Shown: in pieces, positions 15,138-24,062 of the stretch
Layout: every line of letters starts with the position of its first letter
Numbering within the stretch: position 1 is the first letter of the stretch
DNA from: Amycolatopsis sp. MtRt-6
Lineage (GTDB): Bacteria; Actinomycetota; Actinomycetes; Mycobacteriales; Pseudonocardiaceae
Direction: 5' to 3'
Assembly: GCF_017308975.1 (NCBI RefSeq)
Contig: NZ_JADWPD010000026.1
Location: forward strand, 62,001 to 126,000
Length of the DNA stretch: 64,000 bases
Program-made: the position numbers and the translations under genes
Notes under the pieces: generated by a model
Databases searched by the model: none
What the model was told of the DNA's origin: nothing
The model's input: only the letters and a program-made list of their open reading frames with translations

Positions 15138-18100
15138 TCAGGCCCGGCGCCGTCGGGCGGCCGCGGCCTTGATGCCGGAGCGGCGCAGCTGTCCCTGCGC
15201 GCTGCTGTCCGGTGCGGGTTCGGGGGTCTCCGGGCCGCCGGCGGCGATCTTCGCGAGCGCGGCGACGGTCGGGGCCTCGTGGATGATGTGCGGCGGCAGT
15301 TCCGCGTCCGGGAACGCCGTGCGCAGCGTCGCCAGCAGCGAGATGCCGAGCAGGGACGTGCCACCGAGCTCGAAGAAGTTGTCGGCCGCGCCGACGCGGT
15401 CCAGGCGCAGCGCTTCGCACCACGCCTCGGCCACGGCGCGCTCGGCGTCGCCTTCGGGCTCCTGGAACGGCGTGACCAGCTCCGGCCGCGGGTGCCGGTC
15501 GGCGGTCGAGCCGCCGTGCGCGGCCGACGTCACCGCGTCGACGCTGAACCGGGCCGCCACCGCCGTCACCGCCGGCAGGTCCTGGGTGGACACCACGACG
15601 TGCGGTTCGCCCGCGGCCAGCGCCCGCAGCAGCGTGCGCCAGCCCTGCTCGAAGTCGATGCCGAACTTGGCGCGGTGCTCGCGGAAGTAGGTCTGGATGT
15701 CCTCCTCGTACCCGGAAAGCCCTTCGTCCCAGGCGTTCCAGGTCCACTCGCCCCACGAGATCGACACCGTGCGGGCGCCGTGGTGCGCGGCGTAGGCGTC
15801 GAGCCACGCGTTGCCGGCGCAGTAGTCGACCTGGCCGGGGCCGCCGCCGGTGACCGAGGTGATCGAGGAGAACAGCGCGACGAAGTCGAGGTCCAGCCCG
15901 GCGGTGGCCGCGCTGAGCGCGCGGGAACCGGGCAGCTTCGGGGCGAGGACCTGGTCGGCGTCGCCGGGCTCCTTGAACTGCATCAGCCCGGTGCCCGGCA
16001 CGCCCGCGGTGTGCAGGATGCCGTGCAGGGCCCCGAACCGCTCCAGAGCCACGGTGACCGCGCGCCGCACGTCGGCCTCCTCGGCGACGTCGCCCTCGAC
16101 GACGACCACCTCGCCGCCGAGCGCCTCGATCTCGAGGACGCGGGCGACGCGGTCGCGGATCGCCGGCGGCACCTCGTCGGTGCCGCCGGCGATCCCGGCC
16201 CAGCGCTCGCGCGGCGGCAGGCCGCGGCGGCCGAACAGCACCAGCTTCGCGTGGCTGTCGCGGGCCAGCCGCTCGGCCATCGCCAGCCCGATCCCGCCCA
16301 GACCACCGGTGATCAGGTAGACGCCCTGGTCACGCAACACTTCCTTGGCCTGCTCGATCGGCTGCGGCGCCAGGGTCTCGTAGCCGGGCAGCCAGCGCCG
16401 CGAGCCGCGCAACGCGACGACCCGACCGGGGGACGGGCGGTGCAGCTCGGCGACCACCGCGGCGGCACCGGCGGCCGCGTCGACGTCGATGAGTCGCGTT
16501 CGGACACCCGGGTACTCCATCGGGATCACCAGGTTCGGGCCGGTGAGCGTGGCCGCGTCGGGCCGGAGCTCGCCGTCGTGCAGGACGCGCTGGGTGCCGG
16601 TGGCGGCGAGGTCGAGCGTCCAGCCGCCGAGGCCCAGCTCGCCGGCGGCGCGGGCCAGCGCGACGAGCGTGTGCAGGCCGAGAGACAAGGAGTCGTCGTC
16701 GAGGTTCCACAGGTGGACGACGCGGTCGAGCCGGGTGCCGCCGCGCTTGAGGTCGCGCAGCAGCCGCAGCAGGTCGCCGACGTCGCCGGGGCGGACGGTG
16801 GCGTCCGGGCCCGGCCGGTACCCCGTGCCCGGCCGGACCACGGTCACCGGGTCGCCGGTGCGGCGGATCCCGTCGAGGACGTCCTCGGCGAGGCCGGGCC
16901 GGGCGAACACGAGCCAGGACGCGGGCCGCGGCGCGGCGGGCGCGGCGGAGGTCTGCCGCCAGGTGGGCAGGTTGATCCACTGCTCCTCCGGCAGCAGCGG
17001 GATCCGGTCGAACTCCTCCAGAGGGCCTTCCGCGGGCGTTTCGACCCGGGTGGCGCCCGTGGCGGGTGCCGCCTCGATCCAGTAGCGCTGCCGCTGGAAG
17101 GGGTAGGTCGGCAGCGGCACGCGGCCCGGGGCGGTGCCGCGGTAGACCGGCGTCGCCGTGCCGCGCCCGTGGTAGGCGGACCAGTCGAGACCGGCGCCGA
17201 GCAGCCACAGCCGGGCCAGGCCGTCGGTGAGCACCTCGTCGGCCGGTCGCGGGTCGTCGGCGGCGGGCAGGGTGGCGGTGATCATCGGCCAGCGGCTCGC
17301 CGGGCTCAGCCCGCGCAGCAGCGCGCCGAGCGACGGGCCCGGGCCGATCTCGACGACGGCCAGGTGCTCGTCGGCCAGGAGCTCGGTGGCCGCGTCGGCG
17401 AACCGCACGGTCTCGCCCATGTGCCGCGCCCAGTACCCGGGGTCGGTGACCAGCTCGGCGGTCGCGTAGGTCCCGGTGACGTTGGACAGGTAGGGCAGCT
17501 CGGGCGCGTTGAGCGTGACGTTCGCGGCGATCCACGCCGTCAGCTCGGCCGCGGCCGGCGCCAGCATTCGCGAGTGGAAGGCGTGGCTGGTGCGCAGCGG
17601 ACGGCAGGGGATGCCGGCCTCCCGCAGGTCCTGCGCGAGCCGCTCGACAGCCGGGTGTTCCCCGGCCACCACGACCAGGTCCGGGCCGTTCACCGCGGCG
17701 ATGTCGAGGCCGGCGAGGTCGAAGCGGGTCTCCAGTTCGGTGACCGACAGCGGGACGGCGGCCATCGACCCGCCCGGCAGGGCGGCGATGAGCTCCGCGC
17801 GCTTGGCGACCAGCGCCAACGCGTCCTCGAGCGAGAGCACCCCGGCCAGGCAGGCGGCGACGTACTCGCCGAGGCTGTAGCCGAGCATCGCGGCGGGCCG
17901 CAGTCCCCAGTCCATGAGCGTCCGGGCGAGGGCGTAGCCGACGGCGAACATGAGCGGCTGCGCGAGTTCGGTCTGCTGGAGCCGGGCGGCGCGCGGGTCT
18001 TCGTCTCCGCCACGGCCGAGCAGCGCGGCCAGGCTCGGCCCACCGCCCCGGGGGCCGGTGACGAGGTCGCCGTCGAGGTGCGCGAGGCACTCGTCGAGGT

Positions 18101-21100
18101 GGGCGCGGAACACCGGCTCGCGCCGGTAGAGTTCGCCGGCCAGGCCGGGGTACTGCTCGCCGACGCCGGCGAAGAGGAAGGCCACCGGCCGGTCCTGCAC
18201 CGGCTCCACCCGGGTCGCGGGGGCGGCCAGCGCGGTGACCGCGGTGTCCACATCGGACGCCACGGCGGCGCGCCGGTGTTCGAACGTCTTGCGGCCCTCC
18301 TGGAGGGTGAACGCGACGTCGGCCAGCCGCGCGCCCGGGGTGCCGGCGAGGTGCTCACCGAGGCGCCGGGCCGCGGTGTCGGCCGCGTCGGCGGTGCGGG
18401 CCGAGACCGGCAGCACCTGGTAGCGGCGCTCGGTGTCCGGGTCGCCCGGGGGCGGCGCGGGCCGGTCGGGTGGCTGTTCGACGACGACGTGCACGTTGGT
18501 GCCTCCCATGCCCAGCGAGTTGAGCCCGGCGATCCGGGGCCGGCCGCCGTCGGTGTGCCACGGCGCGAGCTCGGCGGCCACCCGGAACGGGCTGTGCGCG
18601 AAGTCGATCTCCGGGTTCGGCGCGGTGTAGTGCAGCGTCGGCGGGATCAGGCCCTCGCGGACGACGAGCGACGCCTTGATCAGCCCGGCCGTGCCCGCGG
18701 CGCGGTCGAGGTGCCCGACGTTCGGCTTCACCGAACCCAGGGCGCAGTACTGCTTCTCGGCGGTGTCCCCGAACGCGCGGGTCAGCGCGGCGACCTCGAT
18801 CGGGTCGCCCAGCTCGGTCGCGGTGCCGTGGGCCTCGACATACCCGACGTCCTCGGCGGCGACACGCGCGTCGGCCATGGCGTCGGCGATCACCCGCGAC
18901 TGCCCGCCCACGCTCGGCGCGGTGTAGCCGACCTTGAGGGCGCCGTCGTTGTTCATCGCCGAGCCGCGGATCACCGACCAGATGTGGTCGCCGTCGCGCA
19001 GGGCCGCGCCGAGCTTCTTGAGGACGACGACGGTGGCGCCGTCGCCGAACATGCTGCCGTGAGCCTGGGCGTCGAAGGTGCGCACGTGCCCGTCCGGCGA
19101 CTCCTGGCCGCCGGGGGAGTGCAGGTGCCCGATCCGGTCGGGCACGCGGACCGAGACGCCGCCGGCCAGCGCCATTTCGCAGTCGCCTGCCCGCAGGCTG
19201 CGCATCGCGGTGTGCACCGCGACCAGCGACGTCGAGCAGAAGGTCTGGACGGCCATGCTCGGGCCGCGCAGGTCGAACAGGTAGGAGACGGTGGTGGTGA
19301 GCGCGTCCTTGTCGTTGCCCATGACCAGCTCGTAGATGCTGGCGTCGGCGTCGGAGGTGAACTGCCCGGCGATGCCGAGCAGGTAGGTGGACAGGTTGCA
19401 GCCGCCGAAGACGCCGACGCGGCCGCGTTCGCCGGGCTTGGCGTACCCGGCCTGTTCGAGGGCTTCCCAGCAGACTTCCAGGAACAGCCGCTGCTGCGGG
19501 TCGGTCAGCGCGGCCATGCGCGGGCTGAGGCCGAAGAACGCGGCGTCGAAGCCGGTGACGTCGTCGAGCACGGGCCGCGCCGGCACGTAGGCCGGGTCGC
19601 GGACCTGCGCCGGGTCGACCCCGGCGGCGATGAGCTCGTCCGGGGTGAAGAAGGTGATCGACTCGACGCCGTCGCAGAGGTTGCGCCAGAACTCGTCGAT
19701 CGTCCCGGCGCCGGGGAACCGGCCGGCCATGCCGACGATGGCGATGTGCCGGTCGAGTTCGTCGTCGTCGGCGTTGGTCACCACGACCGGTGCTGTGGGC
19801 TTGGTGACCGGCGCTTGGTCGTCGAGGGTCGCGGCGAGTGCCTGGACGGTCGGCAGTTCGAACAGCGTGACGGTGGGGATGGCGACGCCGAAGCGCTCCT
19901 TGACCAGGGCGAGCATCTGCAGGGCGAGCAGCGAGTTGCCGTTGAGGTCGAAGAAGTTGTCCCGCGTGCCGACCGGTTCGACGCCGAGCACGGACGACCA
20001 GACCTCGGCGAGGCCGCGTTCGGTGGCGGTCATCGGCGGGGTGTAGGGCTGCGGCAGGTCGGGCCGCGGGAACCGGTCGGCGGTGGCCGTGGTGGTTTTC
20101 GCCGCGCCGGGGAGCCGTTCGCCGAGCCCACCGGCGGCGACGATCACGGCCGGGCCGGCGAGGTGGTCGAAGGCGGTCAGGGCCTGGGCGCGGGTCATGG
20201 CGTGCCGGGCCATGGACGCGCCGAGCCGGGCATCGAGCCGTTCGAGGGTGCCGGGCCAGGTGTCCCACGCGGCGGCGATCCAGCCGGGACGGCCGTGGGC
20301 CTCGGCGAGGAGGGCCGCGTTGGCGGCGGCGTAGCTGCCGAAGGTGACGCCGCCGAGCAGCGCGGAGGTGGAGGAGAAGAGAACTGTCCACTCGGGACGC
20401 TCGGGCAGTTCGTCCAGAACTGTGGCCAGCACGCGGGCGCCGCCGACCTTGGCGCCGAAGTGCCGGGCGATGCTGGTCTCGTCCATTTCGGACAGCGACC
20501 GGAAGCCGGCGGAGTCGGCCGCGGCGTGCACGATGCCGTCGAACCGGTGTTCGGCGAGCAGCGCGCGGACGGCGGCGGGGTCGGTGATGTCCACGCTCGG
20601 GGTGTGCACCTCGGCCCCGAGGGCACGCAGCCGCGCGACGGCGGCATCGGTACCCCCACGGCGGCCGGCGAGGACCAGGCGGCGCGCGCCACGGGTGGCG
20701 AGGTGCTCGGCGACGGTGAGTCCGACGTCGCCGAGCCCGCCGGTGATGAGGTAGCTGCCGCCCTGGCGGATCGCGAGTGGGGAGGTGGGGCCGGCGGGCC
20801 GGTAGTCGGGGACGAGCCGCCGATCGCCCCGGTAGGCGACGAGCGGAGTACCGGCGGACCGCAGTTCGGCGGCGAGCACGGCGGCGGCTTCGGCGGGGGT
20901 GTGGGCGGCGTCGAGGTCGACGGTGCCGGCCTCGAGGTTCAGGTATTCCTGGTTCGCGACGACCGGGAGAACGGCGACCGCGGCCTGGGCAGGGCGCATC
21001 CGGCCGGGGTGTGTTGCCGGGCCGCTGTCAACGGACTCGGGACGCGCGGCACCGGCCGCCTGGCCCGCGCGGGTGGCCACCACCACCCGGACCGCGCGCG

Positions 21101-24062
21101 ACCCGTCACCCGCCGCCGCGGCCAGCGTGCGCGAGACCGCGTGCACCGCCGCCACGTCGTCGTCCACGTCGAGGACCGACAGGTCCACCACCGTGTCCGC
21201 CTCGGCCACGGCCACCACGTCGCCGAGCAGTGCCGTCAGCGCCTCGGCGACGCCGCCGCTGTCCGGCAGGATCGCCACCCGGCCCGTCGTCCCGTCCGCC
21301 GCCGCGGGCGCCGGATGCCACGAGGGCGTCAGCAGCCGCACGTGCTCGTCCGGCTCCGCGGCGAGCCGCGGCACCGAAGGCGTGACCGTCCCGGGCGCGT
21401 CGATCCAGTACCGCGACCGCTGGAACGGATACCCCGGCAACCCGACCCGCCGGGCCCCACGCCCGCCGCGGACACCCGCCCAGTCGAGATCCACTCCGGC
21501 CAGCCACAGCCGCCCGGCCGCGGAGGCCAGCGCGGTGACCGCCGAGGCCGGGTCGTCGGCACCCGGCAGCGTCGGGATCACCGACGCCCAGCGCGCGGGC
21601 GCGCACGCCCGGTGCCCGCGCACCATCGCGCCCAGCGAACGGCCCGGGCCGAGTTCCAGCAGCACCGTGTCCTCGTCGGCCAGCACCGTCGCCAGCGCGT
21701 CGTCGAACCGGACCGGCGCGCACATGTGCTCGGCCCAGTACCCGGGGTCGGGCGCGTCGGTGACCAGCGAGCCGGTCACGTTCGAGACATAGGGGATCGC
21801 CGGCGCGGACAGCGTGACGTTCGCGGTCACCCACGCCGTCAGCTCCTCGCGCAGCGAAGCGAGCTGCCGGGAGTGGAAGGCGTGCGTGGTCGCCAGCGGC
21901 CGGCACGGCACGTCGTCGGAAGCCAGCGACGCCCGAAGGGCCGAAACCGCCTCAGCAGTGCCGGACACGACGGTCAGCTGCGGCCCGTTCAGCGCGGCGA
22001 CGTCGAGGTCCAGGCCGGCGATCCGGGCCCGCACCTCCTCGGCGGGCAGCGGCACGGCCGCCATCGCCCCGCCCGGCAGCCCGGCGATCAGCTTCGCCCG
22101 GTGCGTCACCAGCGCGAGGGCGTCCTCGAGCGAGAGCACCCCGGCCAGGCACGCGGCCACGTACTCGCCGAGGCTGTACCCGACCAGCACCGACGGCTCG
22201 ACGCCCCACGACCGCACCAGCTGCGCCAGCGCGTACTCGACGGCGAACAGCGCCGGGTGCAGCACCTCGGTGCGGTCACCCGCGCGGTCACCGCCGGAGC
22301 CGCGGCCCAGCAACGCGGCCAGCCCGCCCGAGCCTTCCCGCGAGCCGAGCATCTCGTCCAGCACGGACGTCTCCAGCAGCGCGCGGCAGCGGTCCAGCTC
22401 GGCCCGGAACACCGGCGCCGTCTCGTACAGTTCCGCGGCCAGGCCCGGGTACTGCTCACCCGTGCCCGCGATGAGGAACCCGACGCGACGGCCGGTGCCC
22501 GCGTCGCTCGAAGCCGACGCCGCCCCCGACGCCAGCAGCCGCGCCGCTTCCCCGGCAGAATCGGCCACCAGCATCCGCCGGTGCCCGAACGTCGTGCGTC
22601 CACTTTGGAGCGTGTGGGCGACGTCGGCGAGCGCGTCGCCGGACGTCTCCAGGTGAGCGGCCAGGTTCGCGGTGGCCGCGTCCGCGGCGGCAGCCGAGCG
22701 GGCCGACCACACGAGCAGCTCGGGGCCGGTCGCCGTCGTGGGGGAGAGCAGCGGTGCCTCCTCCAGCACGACGTGGGCGTTCGTGCCGCCGATGCCGAAC
22801 GCGCTGACGCCGGCGCGGCGCGGGGTGTCCGTGCGCGGCCACGGCGTGCGCTCGGTGACCACGGTCAGCTCGGCGCCGCCCGCGGTGAGCTGCGGGTTGG
22901 GCGTGCCGAGGTTGCGCGTCGGCGGGATCTCCTCGTGGTGCAGTGCCAGGGCCGTCTTGATCAGGTTCGTCACGCCGGCGGCGCGGTCGAGGTGCCCGAC
23001 GTTCGTCTTCACCGAGCCGATCCGCAGCGACCGGCCGGCGAAGACCTGCTGCAGCGCGGCGATCTCGGCGGCGTCACCCAGCGCGGTGCCGGTGCCGTGC
23101 GCCTCGACGTACCCGATGTCCGCCGGCTCCAGCCCGGCGGCGGCGAGTGCCTCGGCGATCACCGTGGCCTGGCCCTCGACGCCGGGCGCGGTGAAGCCAA
23201 CCTTGCGGCCGGCGTCGTTGTTGACCGCCCAGCCGCGCAGCACCGCGTACACCCGGTCGCCGTCGGCGAGGGCGTCTTCCAGGCGGCGCAGCGCGACCAC
23301 GCCGACGCCGCCGCCGAGCGGGGCGCCCAGGCCCGCCGCGTCGAACGCGCGGCACTCGCCGTCCGGCGGCGCGATGCCGCCCTGCTGGTAGAGGTAGCCG
23401 ACGCGGTGCGGCACGCCGATCGACACGCCGCCGGCCAGCGCGACGTCGCATTCGAAGTTCGCCAGGCTGCTCGCCGCGACGCACACCGCGACCAGCGACG
23501 TCGAGCACGCGCTCTGGACGCTGAACGCCGGTCCGGACAGGCCGAGGGTGTGCGAGACCCGGGTGGCCAGGGTGTCCTTGTCGTTGCCGAGGGCGATGGC
23601 GATCTCGCCCAGCTCGCGGGCCGCGTCCGCCGGGGTGAGGTTGTGGGTCAGGTAGGTGCTCCACGCGCAGCCCGCGAACACGCCGATCGCGCCGTCGAAC
23701 CGCGCCGGGTCGCACGCCGCGTCTTCCAGCGCGTGCTGGCTGTGCTCCAGGAAGAGCCGGTGCTGCGGGTCGAGGATCTGGGCTTCCTTGGGGTTGATCC
23801 CGAAGAAGCCCGCGTCGAACTCCTCGACGCCGGTGACGACGGCGCCCGCCTTGACGTAGGCCGGGTCGCCGAGCCGGTCGGCGGGCACGCCCGCGGCCAG
23901 GAGCTCCTCGTCGGTGAAGCGGGTGATGCCGGAGCGGCCGGCGCGCACGGTCTCCCAGAGCGCGCCGACGTCGGCGGCGCCCGGGAACCGGCCGGCCATC
24001 CCGACCACGGCGATGTCCGTGGGGGAGATCTCGCTGCTGGTGTCGGTCACGGTGTCCCTCAT
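15138..24062 (-). CDS. Type I PKS3: KS-AT-KR-ACP-KS-AT-KR-ACP
   Basis: This 2974-residue bimodular synthase starts at ATG 24062, overlapping the PKS2 stop (ATGA). Module A: KS with Cys186 (SACSTSL), AT with Ser630 (GYSLGEYVAA) and HAFH specificity motif (malonyl-type), KR with TGGLGDVG and Tyr1244, ACP Ser1377 (LNGNS). Module B: KS Cys1609 (TFCSTSL), AT Ser2063 and HAFH, KR with TGGLGGIG and Tyr2747, ACP Ser2903 (LGGTS). Neither KR shows the LDD motif of B-type ketoreductases. There is no DH, ER or TE. The KS domains begin IAxVGMAGRFPGA and carry CSTSL, like the plus-strand KS-ACP protein and unlike PKS1 and PKS2. The chain ends in a basic tail (KAAAARRRRA). Two malonyl extensions, each leaving a hydroxyl, are predicted; the product may pass to the KS-ACP protein (inference). 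Confidence 0.96.
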   Translation of the reverse strand: MRDTVTDTSSEISPTDIAVVGMAGRFPGAADVGALWETVRAGRSGITRFTDEELLAAGVPADRLGDPAYVKAGAVVTGVEEFDAGFFGINPKEAQILDPQHRLFLEHSQHALEDAACDPARFDGAIGVFAGCAWSTYLTHNLTPADAARELGEIAIALGNDKDTLATRVSHTLGLSGPAFSVQSACSTSLVAVCVAASSLANFECDVALAGGVSIGVPHRVGYLYQQGGIAPPDGECRAFDAAGLGAPLGGGVGVVALRRLEDALADGDRVYAVLRGWAVNNDAGRKVGFTAPGVEGQATVIAEALAAAGLEPADIGYVEAHGTGTALGDAAEIAALQQVFAGRSLRIGSVKTNVGHLDRAAGVTNLIKTALALHHEEIPPTRNLGTPNPQLTAGGAELTVVTERTPWPRTDTPRRAGVSAFGIGGTNAHVVLEEAPLLSPTTATGPELLVWSARSAAAADAATANLAAHLETSGDALADVAHTLQSGRTTFGHRRMLVADSAGEAARLLASGAASASSDAGTGRRVGFLIAGTGEQYPGLAAELYETAPVFRAELDRCRALLETSVLDEMLGSREGSGGLAALLGRGSGGDRAGDRTEVLHPALFAVEYALAQLVRSWGVEPSVLVGYSLGEYVAACLAGVLSLEDALALVTHRAKLIAGLPGGAMAAVPLPAEEVRARIAGLDLDVAALNGPQLTVVSGTAEAVSALRASLASDDVPCRPLATTHAFHSRQLASLREELTAWVTANVTLSAPAIPYVSNVTGSLVTDAPDPGYWAEHMCAPVRFDDALATVLADEDTVLLELGPGRSLGAMVRGHRACAPARWASVIPTLPGADDPASAVTALASAAGRLWLAGVDLDWAGVRGGRGARRVGLPGYPFQRSRYWIDAPGTVTPSVPRLAAEPDEHVRLLTPSWHPAPAAADGTTGRVAILPDSGGVAEALTALLGDVVAVAEADTVVDLSVLDVDDDVAAVHAVSRTLAAAAGDGSRAVRVVVATRAGQAAGAARPESVDSGPATHPGRMRPAQAAVAVLPVVANQEYLNLEAGTVDLDAAHTPAEAAAVLAAELRSAGTPLVAYRGDRRLVPDYRPAGPTSPLAIRQGGSYLITGGLGDVGLTVAEHLATRGARRLVLAGRRGGTDAAVARLRALGAEVHTPSVDITDPAAVRALLAEHRFDGIVHAAADSAGFRSLSEMDETSIARHFGAKVGGARVLATVLDELPERPEWTVLFSSTSALLGGVTFGSYAAANAALLAEAHGRPGWIAAAWDTWPGTLERLDARLGASMARHAMTRAQALTAFDHLAGPAVIVAAGGLGERLPGAAKTTTATADRFPRPDLPQPYTPPMTATERGLAEVWSSVLGVEPVGTRDNFFDLNGNSLLALQMLALVKERFGVAIPTVTLFELPTVQALAATLDDQAPVTKPTAPVVVTNADDDELDRHIAIVGMAGRFPGAGTIDEFWRNLCDGVESITFFTPDELIAAGVDPAQVRDPAYVPARPVLDDVTGFDAAFFGLSPRMAALTDPQQRLFLEVCWEALEQAGYAKPGERGRVGVFGGCNLSTYLLGIAGQFTSDADASIYELVMGNDKDALTTTVSYLFDLRGPSMAVQTFCSTSLVAVHTAMRSLRAGDCEMALAGGVSVRVPDRIGHLHSPGGQESPDGHVRTFDAQAHGSMFGDGATVVVLKKLGAALRDGDHIWSVIRGSAMNNDGALKVGYTAPSVGGQSRVIADAMADARVAAEDVGYVEAHGTATELGDPIEVAALTRAFGDTAEKQYCALGSVKPNVGHLDRAAGTAGLIKASLVVREGLIPPTLHYTAPNPEIDFAHSPFRVAAELAPWHTDGGRPRIAGLNSLGMGGTNVHVVVEQPPDRPAPPPGDPDTERRYQVLPVSARTADAADTAARRLGEHLAGTPGARLADVAFTLQEGRKTFEHRRAAVASDVDTAVTALAAPATRVEPVQDRPVAFLFAGVGEQYPGLAGELYRREPVFRAHLDECLAHLDGDLVTGPRGGGPSLAALLGRGGDEDPRAARLQQTELAQPLMFAVGYALARTLMDWGLRPAAMLGYSLGEYVAACLAGVLSLEDALALVAKRAELIAALPGGSMAAVPLSVTELETRFDLAGLDIAAVNGPDLVVVAGEHPAVERLAQDLREAGIPCRPLRTSHAFHSRMLAPAAAELTAWIAANVTLNAPELPYLSNVTGTYATAELVTDPGYWARHMGETVRFADAATELLADEHLAVVEIGPGPSLGALLRGLSPASRWPMITATLPAADDPRPADEVLTDGLARLWLLGAGLDWSAYHGRGTATPVYRGTAPGRVPLPTYPFQRQRYWIEAAPATGATRVETPAEGPLEEFDRIPLLPEEQWINLPTWRQTSAAPAAPRPASWLVFARPGLAEDVLDGIRRTGDPVTVVRPGTGYRPGPDATVRPGDVGDLLRLLRDLKRGGTRLDRVVHLWNLDDDSLSLGLHTLVALARAAGELGLGGWTLDLAATGTQRVLHDGELRPDAATLTGPNLVIPMEYPGVRTRLIDVDAAAGAAAVVAELHRPSPGRVVALRGSRRWLPGYETLAPQPIEQAKEVLRDQGVYLITGGLGGIGLAMAERLARDSHAKLVLFGRRGLPPRERWAGIAGGTDEVPPAIRDRVARVLEIEALGGEVVVVEGDVAEEADVRRAVTVALERFGALHGILHTAGVPGTGLMQFKEPGDADQVLAPKLPGSRALSAATAGLDLDFVALFSSITSVTGGGPGQVDYCAGNAWLDAYAAHHGARTVSISWGEWTWNAWDEGLSGYEEDIQTYFREHRAKFGIDFEQGWRTLLRALAAGEPHVVVSTQDLPAVTAVAARFSVDAVTSAAHGGSTADRHPRPELVTPFQEPEGDAERAVAEAWCEALRLDRVGAADNFFELGGTSLLGISLLATLRTAFPDAELPPHIIHEAPTVAALAKIAAGGPETPEPAPDSSAQGQLRRSGIKAAAARRRRA

